Assembly (NCBI RefSeq): GCF_050487225.1
Contig: NZ_JBKQGY010000002.1
Coordinates: 496,001-560,000 of the forward strand
Direction: 5' to 3'
DNA length: 64,000 nt
Origin: Paenalcaligenes sp050487225
GTDB taxonomy: Bacteria > Pseudomonadota > Gammaproteobacteria > Burkholderiales > Burkholderiaceae_B
In this document: positions 52,615 through 61,585 of the stretch, one piece after another
Numbering within the stretch: the stretch's first letter is position 1
Layout of the letters: each line of letters opens with the position of its first letter
Translations under genes and position numbers: made by a program
The notes under the pieces: model-generated
The model's input: the letters and a program-made list of their open reading frames with translations, nothing else
Database searches by the model: none
Told to the model about the DNA's origin: nothing

Positions 52615-53820
52615 TTAGATGCGCTCTATAACCATCGCTATTCCTTGCCCTACCCCTATACACATCGTGCATAGCGCATACTTACCGTGTATACGATGCA
52701 ACTGATTTACTGCCGTTAAGACTAGTCTGGCTCCACTTGCCCCCAGAGGATGCCCTAAGGCAATAGCCCCCCCATTGGGGTTTACGTGCTCCGCATCATC
52801 TGCCAGTCCCACATGACGCATCACAGCCAAGGCTTGAGCAGCAAATGCCTCATTCAGTTCCACAACGTCCATTTGGCTGATGTGTAGGCCAGTACGTGTT
52901 AATACATTTTCTATAGCTTTAGCCGGACCAAACCCCATAATCCTTGGCTCTAGTCCAGAAGTCGCCATAGCTATAATGCGAGCTCTAGGCACAAGGCCAT
53001 GCTCTTTCACTGCTTTTTCTGATGCAATAATCATCGCACATGCACCATCGTTTACCCCTGATGCATTGCCTGCCGTCACCGTACCGCCATCACGAAAAGG
53101 TGTACTTAATCTTGCCAACGCCTCTAGGGTAGTGGCTCGTGGATGCTCATCCACGTCTATTGCAATAGCTTCGCCTTTGCGCTGTGGCAGATACACCGGC
53201 ACAATTTCTTCAGCCATATAACCCGCAGCAATCGCCCGCTCTGCGCGTTGCTGACTACGCAGCGCGAACGCATCTTGATCCGCTCTAGAAACACCAAATA
53301 CTGCAGCTACGTTCTCAGCAGTTTCAGGCATAGAGTCCACACCATAGGTTTTCTTCATGGCAGGATTAATAAACCGCCATCCAATAGTGGTATCAAACAA
53401 TCCGTTCGCACTGCGATCAAAAGCCTTCTCTGCTTTACCCATCACAAACGGGGCCCTGGACATAGATTCCACACCACCTGCCAGCACTAAATCGGCTTCG
53501 TGTGACTTAATCATCCGTGCTGCGGTACCAATGGCATCCATACCTGATCCGCACAGCCTATTTATCGTGGCACCCGGCACCGTCACGGGTAGCCCCGCCA
53601 ATAGGGAAGACATACGTGCTACGTTGCGGTTATCCTCGCCTGCTTGATTAGCACAACCAAATAACACTTCATCTATGCACGCAGGGTCTAAAGAAGAGTT
53701 GCGGGCTAATAATGCTTTCAAAGGAACGGCACCTAGATCATCCGCCCTAACGGTAGAAAGCCCACCGCCATAACGCCCAAAAGCTGTACGAACAGCATCA
53801 CAAATAAAAGCGTTTTCCAT
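52615..53820 (-). CDS. pcaF: 3-oxoadipyl-CoA thiolase (PcaF-like)
   Basis: A 401-residue thiolase. The acyl-enzyme Cys is in INRLCGSGMDAIGTAAR near residue 91, the His in ELNEAFAAQ/NPNGGAIALGHPLGASGAR near 350 and the second Cys in ALCTMCIGVGQG. The N terminus (AFICDAVRTAFGRYGGGLSTVRADDLGAVPLKAL region) and GCANQAGEDNRNVARMS are hallmarks of PcaF/PaaJ-type thiolases that cleave 3-oxoadipyl-CoA to succinyl-CoA and acetyl-CoA. It heads the minus-strand operon with the binding protein and livHMGF, 177 bases upstream of the binding-protein start. ATG at 53820 is preferred; GTG at 53832 is in frame. Confidence 0.92.
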   Translation of the reverse strand: MENAFICDAVRTAFGRYGGGLSTVRADDLGAVPLKALLARNSSLDPACIDEVLFGCANQAGEDNRNVARMSSLLAGLPVTVPGATINRLCGSGMDAIGTAARMIKSHEADLVLAGGVESMSRAPFVMGKAEKAFDRSANGLFDTTIGWRFINPAMKKTYGVDSMPETAENVAAVFGVSRADQDAFALRSQQRAERAIAAGYMAEEIVPVYLPQRKGEAIAIDVDEHPRATTLEALARLSTPFRDGGTVTAGNASGVNDGACAMIIASEKAVKEHGLVPRARIIAMATSGLEPRIMGFGPAKAIENVLTRTGLHISQMDVVELNEAFAAQALAVMRHVGLADDAEHVNPNGGAIALGHPLGASGARLVLTAVNQLHRIHGKYALCTMCIGVGQGIAMVIERI

Positions 53821-53840
53821 TAGTATTTCCACCCATGTTT

Positions 53841-53855
53841 GTTCTATATATGAAC
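53841..53855 (-). promoter_or_regulatory. IclR-type operator at the pcaF-liv promoter
   Basis: GTTCTATATATGAAC is a perfect 15-base palindrome of the GTTC-N7-GAAC form. It ends 20 bases before the pcaF ATG and its TATATA centre may be the -10 region, so binding would affect transcription directly. An extra half site GTTC follows at about 53860. Confidence 0.75.
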
Positions 53856-54126
53856 ATTAGTTCTTTTTTGATCATAATACATCGGCTTTATTACATCTGC
53901 ACACAGGGTTTACCCTTGACGTTTTTGTCTTAATCGAAAATGGAAATAGGAATAGAAACAGCGCTGCTACCACCTGCCACTCACAGGCTACGGTTGCGCA
54001 ATAGACATGCACCAGTAGCCTATTTATTCATGCTGTCGCATGAGTAAATAGGCGTAACGGTGTGATAAAACAATGAAGTGTCAACAAGACTACGTTGCTG
54101 ACATTGAGCGACCTACGGTTATTTGG
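53856..54126. other. Intergenic region between pcaF and the FUSC exporter gene
   Basis: No ORF of note. It contains the upstream part of the pcaF promoter and the hairpin at 54018-54053. Confidence 0.4.
54018..54053 (-). terminator. Stem-loop downstream of the FUSC exporter gene
   Basis: GCCTATTTATTCATG and CATGAGTAAATAGGC form a 15-pair stem (one G-T pair) with a CTGTCG loop, about 75 bases after the exporter stop on the minus strand. There is no T run, so its strength as a terminator is doubtful. Confidence 0.55.
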
Positions 54127-55836
54127 TTAGAGCTCGGAGCAAGCTTGCGCAGCAGCACGTATCTTTGCCGTATCTAACGCCGTACTTCCCTGCCAACACA
54201 GGGTTAACTGCTGAAGCTCCTTTTGAGCATTCGCTGCTGTGAGCTTGCCTAACAGTAACAGATTCCGAGTATGTATCACTGCCTTACGCTGCTCATCGGT
54301 AGCATCGGCCACACGCTGCAGCTCAAACAAATGCTGCTGCAATAACCCTAGTGCTTTCACGTTGTACCCCCATACCAAAGCATGACCGGAAGGCGTCGCT
54401 GTTTCCGCAGTCTGATACCGCGCCAACTTCAATACGCCCAAGCTCAGTTGTGCGTACCATTCGGCTTTATGCGCCTCGTTTAGCGGTTCAGCGGCTTGCT
54501 TTAACAAGGTACGGCGTACTTTAGTACGCAAGGTAGCGATCTGCGAGGCACTGTTAGCGGGGAAAATCAGCCAGAACGCCACCATGGCCAAGACTGGCCC
54601 CAGCACCACGGCAATACCGGCCTGCCACGCATGTGTCCAATCGCCCACTAACGGCCAACCAGGTTGCACCAACAGCAAGAGCACCATATTGAAGTCAAAG
54701 CCCCTGGGTCCTGCCCCCACTCGGTGTCCAAAAAACAGACCGCCCATCAAAATAAACGGCATCAAACTCAGAATTTGTGCGGCCTCGCTGCCCATATAGG
54801 GCCAGACCAACCACCGGCATACCCATGCAGCTCCTACCCCTAACGCCTGCCCTATTACCACTTGCTTCAATAATGGCAATGGCTGCGCCACAGTAGAAAA
54901 CACAGACACCATAATGGCTGTGCCCACCAGCATAAAAGCCCCCATTTCTATGCCGCTCAGTAACCAGGCAGCCCCCGCTAATGCCATCATCAAAAATGAT
55001 CGCAACGCTGACCGGCATGCTTCGCGTGTGTCGTAATAGGCAGAAACTTCGCGCGGCAGAAACTGGCTAGTAATACGCGATGCATCGCTACTCAGTAACG
55101 CTTGCACCAATGCGACGATTTGCCCACGCCAACGGCGTACGCGTTGACGTAAGCTCCATGAGCCAGCCACCTGCGTTTCTAGGCTTTCTTCCATTAGTGC
55201 CAGTTGGCGCAAAATCTGTCGCTTCTTTTCTTCCAACTCAGGCATGCTTTGACCTGCAGCCTGCTCGGCACGCAACACCTGTTCGGTTTCTCTTACCAAC
55301 CCTTTAAAACGTTTGGGGATGTTCACCGCATTGGCCACCGGCGCAAAACACCAGCCCACCAGTAGCGCAATTAACACCCCTAGCGATACGGTGAAGATAC
55401 GGTCTATACCAATGGCAAAAATCGACGAGAAATGCGTGCTTTTAAGCAAGGTCACCATGACAGCGGTATAACCCGATAGCATCGCACCATACGAGATAAA
55501 GCCGCGTATGCGATTGCCAGCCCATGTGCATAACCCTATCCACACGGCTAAACCAAAGGTCAGCCACACTAGGTTGCCGTCAGTCAGCCATAACAGCAAC
55601 ATACCGAACACACCGCCCACTAGCGTACCTAGTAATCGGAATACACTTTTTTCCGCCAACTGGCCGCGCCACGGTTGGGAACCCGCCCAGACAGTCATGC
55701 CTGACCACTGCGGATGCTCTAGCCCTAACAACCACGCAATCACTACCGCCGCACATGCCGCGAGTGCCGTACGCCCAGCAAAGGCCATACGCGGTTCGTC
55801 AAAACCCCATTTACTTAAGCCTCGCGTCCAACTCAT
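54127..55836 (-). CDS. FUSC/AaeB-type aromatic acid exporter family protein
   Basis: A 569-residue inner-membrane protein with two blocks of about six helices (residues 20-180 and 285-430), separated and followed by long soluble helical regions. This layout, and the WSGMTVWAGSQPWRGQ and LVGTLVGGVFGMLLLW-type repeats, match fusaric acid resistance/AaeB proteins that export aromatic carboxylic acids. The co-transcribed MarR gene overlaps its start by four bases, consistent with ligand-induced export. Substrate is inferred from family only. Confidence 0.82.
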   Translation of the reverse strand: MSWTRGLSKWGFDEPRMAFAGRTALAACAAVVIAWLLGLEHPQWSGMTVWAGSQPWRGQLAEKSVFRLLGTLVGGVFGMLLLWLTDGNLVWLTFGLAVWIGLCTWAGNRIRGFISYGAMLSGYTAVMVTLLKSTHFSSIFAIGIDRIFTVSLGVLIALLVGWCFAPVANAVNIPKRFKGLVRETEQVLRAEQAAGQSMPELEEKKRQILRQLALMEESLETQVAGSWSLRQRVRRWRGQIVALVQALLSSDASRITSQFLPREVSAYYDTREACRSALRSFLMMALAGAAWLLSGIEMGAFMLVGTAIMVSVFSTVAQPLPLLKQVVIGQALGVGAAWVCRWLVWPYMGSEAAQILSLMPFILMGGLFFGHRVGAGPRGFDFNMVLLLLVQPGWPLVGDWTHAWQAGIAVVLGPVLAMVAFWLIFPANSASQIATLRTKVRRTLLKQAAEPLNEAHKAEWYAQLSLGVLKLARYQTAETATPSGHALVWGYNVKALGLLQQHLFELQRVADATDEQRKAVIHTRNLLLLGKLTAANAQKELQQLTLCWQGSTALDTAKIRAAAQACSEL

Positions 55837-56297
55837 ACCTTCTCTGCCCCGCCTTCTTGCAAGGTGCGGATATTGGCGTCTATGTGTTCCAGCATGGCGC
55901 TGAACTTTTCTATCTGCTCGTCACTCAGGCCAGCCAGCATCTCGTTTTCGGCGACAAACAAGCGCTTTTGCAAGGGAGCTAATGCCGTTTTACCCTGTTC
56001 GGTGAGGTACAGCAGTTTGCTACGTCTATCGGTTTCATCGGCGCGGCGCTCTACCAGTGACTTGCTCACCAACACATCAATCAAGCGCACCAAGGTGGAC
56101 GCATCTAGGTCTAATCTGGCCGCTAAGTCTTTCTGCGAAATGCCGCCGCCACTGCGCTCAATGTGCACCAACGGACGCCAGGTTGCATCGGTCAGCCCAG
56201 CTTGCGCCAAGCTACTGTCTACACCAGCTCGCCAACGACGGGACACGCCAACAAACATCATGCCAAACCGTTCTCTGGCGCTAGATTTCGTACTCAT
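55833..56297 (-). CDS. MarR family transcriptional regulator
   Basis: A 154-residue regulator with a central winged helix: ISQKDLAARLDLDASTLVRLIDVLVSKSLVERRADETDRRSKLLYLTEQGK region, residues 55-105, including the DxRxK/R wing (DETDRRSK). The gene overlaps the exporter it probably represses. A 7-base inverted repeat nine bases upstream of its start (56306-56330) is a likely autoregulatory operator. Such pairs are commonly induced by aromatic acids. Confidence 0.9.
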   Translation of the reverse strand: MSTKSSARERFGMMFVGVSRRWRAGVDSSLAQAGLTDATWRPLVHIERSGGGISQKDLAARLDLDASTLVRLIDVLVSKSLVERRADETDRRSKLLYLTEQGKTALAPLQKRLFVAENEMLAGLSDEQIEKFSAMLEHIDANIRTLQEGGAEKV

Positions 56298-56305
56298 AAA
56301 ATAGA

Positions 56306-56330
56306 TGATATTGAAATGATTTGAATATCA
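56306..56330 (-). promoter_or_regulatory. Candidate MarR operator
   Basis: TGATATT and AATATCA are exact inverted repeats separated by 11 bases, immediately before the marR-FUSC start, in AT-rich sequence where the promoter must lie. Confidence 0.55.
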
Positions 56331-56420
56331 AGTATATACAATCATCAGCAAACAACGCTAGCCCACATCGCCTATACAGTTCGTGTATGCTGCCTTTTCT
56401 TCTACTAATTCTTAAACGCC

Positions 56421-56765
56421 ATGATGCAGAAATTCCTGCCCATACTGTTGCTGATTTGTTCTAACGTGTTCATGACCATCGCGTGGTATGGGCATTTGAA
56501 ATTTCCCCATAGCCCCATCGTGAAGGTGGTTCTGATTAGTTGGGCGATTGCCTTGGTGGAATACTGTTTAGCCGTGCCTGCTAACCGATTAGGCCATGCG
56601 GTGTATTCCGCGGCCGAACTGAAAACCATGCAAGAGGTCATCACCTTAGTCGTGTTTGCGGTGTTCTCAGTGCTGTATTTAAAAGAAAGCCTAACGTTGA
56701 ATCACGCTGTAGGTTTTGCACTGATTTGTGCGGGTGCGTTCTTTGTGTTCAAAGGGCCGCTGTAA
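56421..56765 (+). CDS. DMT-superfamily small membrane protein (DUF486)
   Basis: A 114-residue protein with four hydrophobic helices. LLLICSNVFMTIAWYGHLKF and the conserved ISWAIALVEYCLAVPANRLG segment followed by LKTMQEVITL define DUF486 proteins, four-helix relatives of EmrE-type transporters. No substrate is known. There are two adjacent Met codons at the start and no clear ribosome site. Confidence 0.88.
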   Translation: MMQKFLPILLLICSNVFMTIAWYGHLKFPHSPIVKVVLISWAIALVEYCLAVPANRLGHAVYSAAELKTMQEVITLVVFAVFSVLYLKESLTLNHAVGFALICAGAFFVFKGPL

Positions 56766-56771
56766 TGGGCC

Positions 56772-57302
56772 TCACAACAGGGGCACTACCCCTACAAATA
56801 CCAACCCGCCTACGCCCAAGAGTAAAAACGGGTTGAACTTACCCGACAGCAATAAGGCAGTGCTGCCCAAGGCCACTACCCATGCCAGTTCTTTATGACT
56901 GCTGGCATCCAAAATCGTACCGGCGGCCGCAAACACCATGCCCGCCGCAATGGGCACCAAGCCTTTTTCCATCGCCCGCACCCAGCGTTTTCCCGCGTGG
57001 CGTTGCCACACTCGCACAATGGCATACATCAATAGTGCAGACGGCAAGAAGATCGCGATGGCAGCCACCCAAGCCCCCCAAAAACCACTGACTTCCCACC
57101 CAATTAAGGCGACTAATAAGGTTTTGGGCCCGGGTGCTAAACGGGACAACGCGAACAGGTCTAAAAACTGTTGATCGCTTAACCAGCCCTGCTGGGTTAC
57201 CACTTGCTCATGGATGGCAGGAATAACACTTTGCCCACCGCCTATGGTCAGCAGCGACAAGGGAATAAAAACACGCAGCAAGGCCAGCAATAACAGCCAC
57301 AT
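56772..57302 (-). CDS. Chromate transporter family half protein (second half-gene)
   Basis: A 176-residue CHR-domain protein with FIPLSLLTIGGGQSVIPAIHEQVV and the ALSRLAPGPKTLLVALIGW motif. Full-length ChrA has two such domains; here each domain is a separate gene and the two genes overlap in the leader (start three bases after the other's stop). ATG at 57302 is used because GGAGG lies before it. Short paired CHR proteins can act together in chromate or sulfate-analogue export; the true substrate is not shown. Confidence 0.88.
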   Translation of the reverse strand: MWLLLLALLRVFIPLSLLTIGGGQSVIPAIHEQVVTQQGWLSDQQFLDLFALSRLAPGPKTLLVALIGWEVSGFWGAWVAAIAIFLPSALLMYAIVRVWQRHAGKRWVRAMEKGLVPIAAGMVFAAAGTILDASSHKELAWVVALGSTALLLSGKFNPFLLLGVGGLVFVGVVPLL

Positions 57303-57304
57303 GT

Positions 57305-57871
57305 TTAGTCCTCCAGCGTGTGATAGGCGTACCACACCGACAAAGGAGCCGCGATCACGATTACCACGATCAAGTTAATCTGCCATACATAAATGGCAGC
57401 AAACACCATCGCCATCAATAGCAGACCTACTACATCAGGTATCACTCGTTTGGCTGCGTGTACCCCCATCTCCAGCGATAAACCAGTGGCAGCGGCGGCA
57501 ATACCTGCCATCAACACTGGCACCCAGCTAATCGCCTGCACGGTGCCATAGAGCTGAGCCAACACTAAGATCAACAATAGTGCAGGCACCACCATGCCCA
57601 CGGCGCTCCAGAAAGCACCTGCCCCACCGCGTAAGCGGTAGCCCACCCAAATGGCGAGATTCACCACATTTAAACCGGGTAGGGCTTGCGATAGTGCTAG
57701 CCCACTCAAGAACTCATCACGCGTTAACCATGCACGTTTTAGTACAAAGTCACGCATCATCCAGCCACTAACGCCGCCCCCAAAACTGGTCAACGCAATG
57801 CGCGTAAAGATCCAGAACAATTGCCACAATGAAGGGCGATCGGAGGCACTGTCGTTAGGCTGTATGGGCAT
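57305..57871 (-). CDS. Chromate transporter family half protein (first half-gene)
   Basis: A 188-residue CHR-domain protein with FTRIALTSFGGGVSGWMMRDFVLKRAWL and the conserved LALSQALPGLNVVNLAIWVGYRL motif (SQxxPGxN). It pairs with the CHR gene immediately downstream. ATG at 57871 is preceded by GGAGGGCGG and overlaps the end of the upstream MFS gene by 17 bases, so MFS, CHR-1 and CHR-2 are likely one transcript. Confidence 0.88.
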   Translation of the reverse strand: MPIQPNDSASDRPSLWQLFWIFTRIALTSFGGGVSGWMMRDFVLKRAWLTRDEFLSGLALSQALPGLNVVNLAIWVGYRLRGGAGAFWSAVGMVVPALLLILVLAQLYGTVQAISWVPVLMAGIAAAATGLSLEMGVHAAKRVIPDVVGLLLMAMVFAAIYVWQINLIVVIVIAAPLSVWYAYHTLED

Positions 57872-59084
57872 CAGCCGCCCTCCGGCGTTGCCAGGCTTTC
57901 TCTTGACGCCAAGCAAGCCACAACACAATCAAACCACTAAACGACAACGCTGCACCCGCCCATGCTGTGGATTGCAGGCCAAAGCCCGCGTCAATCACCA
58001 CACCCCCTAACCACGCCCCCAAGGCATTAGCAAAGTTAAAGGCAGAATGGTTGAGTGATGCAGCCAGAGTTTGCGCATTCGCCGCCACATCCATCAAACG
58101 CACTTGCAGTATCGTGCCTAGTGCACCAATGGTGCCAACGGTAAAAATACCGATAAAGAGGGTCACGTTATGGCGCATCATCACAGGGAACATCAGCAAT
58201 AAGCACAGCCCCCATAACAGGATGACTCCCGCACCCCGGAATAACCAACGATCAGCCGCCCAGCCGCCTATGTAATTCGCCACAATCATGCCTGCACCAA
58301 ACACTGATAGTGCTAAAGGCACGACTTGGGTGGGCAAACCCGCACCCTCGGTCACGATGGGAGCGATATAGCTCATCACCGCAAACATGCCGCCACACCC
58401 TATACCGCCTATGGCCAACGTCATCCACACTCGCGGATTACGTAAGGCACTGAGCTCTTGGCGTGCCGAACTGTGTATTTCAGGTAAATCACGGGGTACA
58501 AAACGACGGATTAAATAAATGGTTAGCACGGCAATCCCACCCACCAAAGCGAACGGCCAACGCCAGCCTGCCCACTGACCTAACCAAATCGCAATGGGAT
58601 TCCCCACCAGCGCCGCGACGGTTAGCCCCATCATCACCCGCCCCACGGCATAGCCGCGTCGGTAGGGCTCTACCATAGACGCAGCAATTAATGCCGCCAC
58701 ACCAAAGTACGCACCGTGCGGTAAGCCACTCAAAAATCTAAATAGCATTAACCAGTTAAATGTGGGAGCCAACGCACTGGCAAAGTTCGTGATGGCATAC
58801 ATCACCATCAAGCTGATGGCTAACCAAAGACGAGGCAATCTGGCTCCCCAGACTGACAATATGGGTGCACCTATTACCACCCCTAACGCGTAGGCGCTGA
58901 TTAACCTACCGGCTTGTGGTTCGGTCATCTGGTGATACTGCGCCACCTCGGGCAAGATGCCCATGATGGCAAATTCACCCGTACCAATACCAAAGCCACC
59001 TGCGGCCAAAGCGATTAACGCCAGCCACAGCGTAACCCCCGTAACGGGTCTGTACTGTACGGTTTCTACGGGTTTTGCTGACAT
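57855..59084 (-). CDS. MFS efflux transporter (AraJ-like DHA1 family)
   Basis: A 409-residue, 12-helix facilitator. GGFGIGTGEFAIMGILPEVA in helix 1, FRFLSGLPHGAYFGVAALIAASMV in helix 4 and VGRVMMGLTVAALVGNPIA in helix 5 are typical of AraJ/PbuE/YdhP-type drug or metabolite exporters. AGGAG precedes the ATG. It is the first gene of a likely transcript with the two chromate-type genes. Substrate unknown. Confidence 0.88.
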   Translation of the reverse strand: MSAKPVETVQYRPVTGVTLWLALIALAAGGFGIGTGEFAIMGILPEVAQYHQMTEPQAGRLISAYALGVVIGAPILSVWGARLPRLWLAISLMVMYAITNFASALAPTFNWLMLFRFLSGLPHGAYFGVAALIAASMVEPYRRGYAVGRVMMGLTVAALVGNPIAIWLGQWAGWRWPFALVGGIAVLTIYLIRRFVPRDLPEIHSSARQELSALRNPRVWMTLAIGGIGCGGMFAVMSYIAPIVTEGAGLPTQVVPLALSVFGAGMIVANYIGGWAADRWLFRGAGVILLWGLCLLLMFPVMMRHNVTLFIGIFTVGTIGALGTILQVRLMDVAANAQTLAASLNHSAFNFANALGAWLGGVVIDAGFGLQSTAWAGAALSFSGLIVLWLAWRQEKAWQRRRAADAHTA

Positions 59085-59109
59085 AAAACTTGTACTCCTG
59101 CGTTGTTGT

Positions 59110-60333
59110 TCACGCTGACTGCGACACCAACCAACGCATTACACCTTCTGCTGCCACTTTGCCGCTGGCAAAACTGGCGGTGAGTAAATAGCCACCTGTG
59201 GGGGCATCCCAATCCAACATTTCACCGGCACAAAATACACCGGGCAGATGACACAACATCAAGTTGTCATCCAGATTGGTAGTCGCTACACCACCGGCTG
59301 TACTAATGGCTTCGTCCATGGATTGCAGCCCTATTGCTCGCAACGGCAAACTTTTGATGGTACGCGCCAAACGCTGCGGGTTCTCAAACTCGTCTCTGGG
59401 TAGCACTTCGTACAACAAGCCCAGCTTTACGCCTTTAAGCCCCAACTGGCGTTGCAAGAAGGTAGACCACGAACGGCCTGAACGCGCAGCGCTCACCGCT
59501 TTTTCCACTGCAGACAAGTCACGATCTGGCGTTAAGTCCAAGGCAAAATCGGCATGACCTTGGTTACGTAACAAGGCACGTAAATTCGCTGATAAGGCAT
59601 ACACCAAGCCGCCCTCAATGCCAGTCTCAGTGATCATGATTTCACCACGTCGCCAGCTTGATTGGCCCGCTACCTGCATAGCAACCGTTTTCACCGCTTG
59701 GCCAGCAAAACGTTCTGCAAAATGCTTGCTCCACGGCACGACCACGCCGCCGTTAGATGGCTCTAAGTCTGTCATCTGCACACCCCGAGCACCTAACCAC
59801 TGCATCCATGCGGCATCACTGCCCAAGCGCGACCAACTGCCACCACCTAGGGCCAGAATGACGGCTGGCGCGTGTAATGTCACCTCACCTTTAGGAGTGT
59901 CAAAACATAGTTGACCATCATCATTCCACCCTGTGCAGCGATGACGGGTATGCAATTGCAAGCCTTGGCTACGCAAGCGGTGCAACCACGCACGCAACAA
60001 CGGAGCCGCTTTCATTTCCTTGGGGAATACACGCCCAGACGACCCCACAAAAGTTTCCGCCCCCAACGCGTCCGCCCACTGCCGTAAGGCTGTCGCATCT
60101 AAGCGTTCCAGCCACGGCGCTACCTGAGCGGCAGACTCACCATATCGAGAAAGAAAAAGGGGGGCGGCTTCGCTGTGTGTCAGGTTCAATCCGCCCTTAC
60201 CTGCCAGTAAGAACTTGCGTCCTACCGACGGCATAGCGTCATATAACGAGACCTGTACACCTGCTTGAAGCAAGGTTTCAGCTGCCATCAGACCGGCTGG
60301 GCCTGCTCCAATGATGCTGACCGAATGCGTGAC
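59110..60333 (-). CDS. HI0933/BaiN-type FAD-dependent flavoprotein
   Basis: A 407-residue flavoprotein with the FAD motif IIGAGPAGLMAAETLLQAG at the N terminus, SVGRKFLLAGKGGLNLTHSE near 36 (family hallmark) and a C-terminal FCAGEMLDWDAPTGGYLLTASFASG. These define the HI0933 family of putative aminoacetone oxidase or bile-acid-reductase-like NAD(P)/FAD enzymes; the subgroup ending in this block is the TIGR03862-type. Physiological substrate unknown. The frame is open to 60381; the ATG at 60333 places the FAD motif close to the N terminus as usual. Confidence 0.85.
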   Translation of the reverse strand, partial: VTHSVSIIGAGPAGLMAAETLLQAGVQVSLYDAMPSVGRKFLLAGKGGLNLTHSEAAPLFLSRYGESAAQVAPWLERLDATALRQWADALGAETFVGSSGRVFPKEMKAAPLLRAWLHRLRSQGLQLHTRHRCTGWNDDGQLCFDTPKGEVTLHAPAVILALGGGSWSRLGSDAAWMQWLGARGVQMTDLEPSNGGVVVPWSKHFAERFAGQAVKTVAMQVAGQSSWRRGEIMITETGIEGGLVYALSANLRALLRNQGHADFALDLTPDRDLSAVEKAVSAARSGRSWSTFLQRQLGLKGVKLGLLYEVLPRDEFENPQRLARTIKSLPLRAIGLQSMDEAISTAGGVATTNLDDNLMLCHLPGVFCAGEMLDWDAPTGGYLLTASFASGKVAAEGVMRWLVSQSA

Positions 60334-60419
60334 CATACTTGCACTACATAAAAAATGCCGCGACCTGCGACTACATCGCATTATATCGCGGCACGTGGTC
60401 TCGCTGTGGCGTGAGTCGT

Positions 60420-61496
60420 TTACTGTTGGTAAGGACGCGCAAAGTCGTTAGCGAGGAAATCTTTCAGTGCAATGGCCTCTTGGCCCACAAAACCAGACTG
60501 TGGCAACTTACCCTGACGGAATAAATCCACCGCCACACATAGGCCAGAAGTGGTGGTTTGCTGAATCGCACTTTCATAGCCAAACGAGGTTTGTGCCGAG
60601 TGCACACAACGCATTAGCTTCTGCTCCTGCAGTACACCGTGCTTACGCCCAGATACCGACACCACCACCAACACCATGTCGTCATAGGTACGTGGAATAG
60701 CCTTCATCAACAATGCTTTTAGCGCATCGGGTTGTGTACGCAGTTGCAAGTCATCGAGCAAGAACTGCATATAGTTGTGATGCCCCGGGTAACGTATGGA
60801 CTTGTAATCCAAATTCTGTGCTTTGCCTTTTAGCGTACTGCACAGCGTACCCAACCCACCTGAAGTATTAAAAGCCTCATACAACACGCCATCTGCATGT
60901 AAGTTTTCCAGCCCTTCCATAGGCATTACAGACACCGACTCACCATCGCGCAATGCCTCGCAGGGGTGACGATATTCGTTAATCAGCCCATCAATGCTCC
61001 ACGTCAGGTTGTACATCAGCTTATTGTCTGGATTACGCGGCAAGGCCCCCACGCGCAGCTTCAGATGATGCACCTCGTCAAACTCAGCCGCTAACGAGTG
61101 AGCTGCTACCCCCACAAAACCCGGTGCCAAGCCGCACTGTGGCATCAACACGGTACAAGCACTCTTGCCCAAGGCCATCATGTGCTGCGTCGCCTGTACG
61201 TCTTCGGTCAAATCAAAATAATGGCGGCCATGCTTCACTGCTGCTGCAGATACCTGTTTAGCCATGTGAAAAGGCAGTGCGTTAATCACCGTCTGCGCAT
61301 CGGTGTCGCGTAACAGCGCATCCAACGCTTGCGCATCACCCAGATTCACAACCTGCGTTGCTATCCCTTGCTTGGCGACCTGTTGTAAGGCCTCTGCCTG
61401 CTGATCCACTACCGTTAATTGGTAGTGCCCAGAATGCGTAAGGTGATGAGCAATAGATTGGCCAATATGGCCGGCACCCAGCAACAACATTTTCAT
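60420..61496 (-). CDS. Saccharopine dehydrogenase-like NAD(P) oxidoreductase
   Basis: A 358-residue protein with the nucleotide-binding motif MLLLGAGHIGQSIAHHL at residues 3-19, INALPFHMAKQVSAAAVKHG near 90 and MPQCGLAPGFVG near 128, which match the saccharopine/carboxynorspermidine dehydrogenase family. Members act in lysine catabolism or polyamine synthesis. AGGAGG precedes the ATG. The divergent Lrp/AsnC regulator 100 bases away likely controls it in response to an amino acid, perhaps lysine (inference). Confidence 0.88.
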   Translation of the reverse strand: MKMLLLGAGHIGQSIAHHLTHSGHYQLTVVDQQAEALQQVAKQGIATQVVNLGDAQALDALLRDTDAQTVINALPFHMAKQVSAAAVKHGRHYFDLTEDVQATQHMMALGKSACTVLMPQCGLAPGFVGVAAHSLAAEFDEVHHLKLRVGALPRNPDNKLMYNLTWSIDGLINEYRHPCEALRDGESVSVMPMEGLENLHADGVLYEAFNTSGGLGTLCSTLKGKAQNLDYKSIRYPGHHNYMQFLLDDLQLRTQPDALKALLMKAIPRTYDDMVLVVVSVSGRKHGVLQEQKLMRCVHSAQTSFGYESAIQQTTTSGLCVAVDLFRQGKLPQSGFVGQEAIALKDFLANDFARPYQQ

Positions 61497-61585
61497 ACAA
61501 TGCCTCCTATGTGAATAGAAATAGTCTACGAATTTTGCTCGGCTAGCCCAAGATCACTTTTATCGTCTTTTTGACTAAATTACGT

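Noticed and set aside
56772..57871. Frameshifted single chromate transporter gene
   Set aside because: Each half has its own ribosome site and start, and the spacing (stop then ATG three bases later) fits a normal two-gene arrangement known for short CHR proteins.
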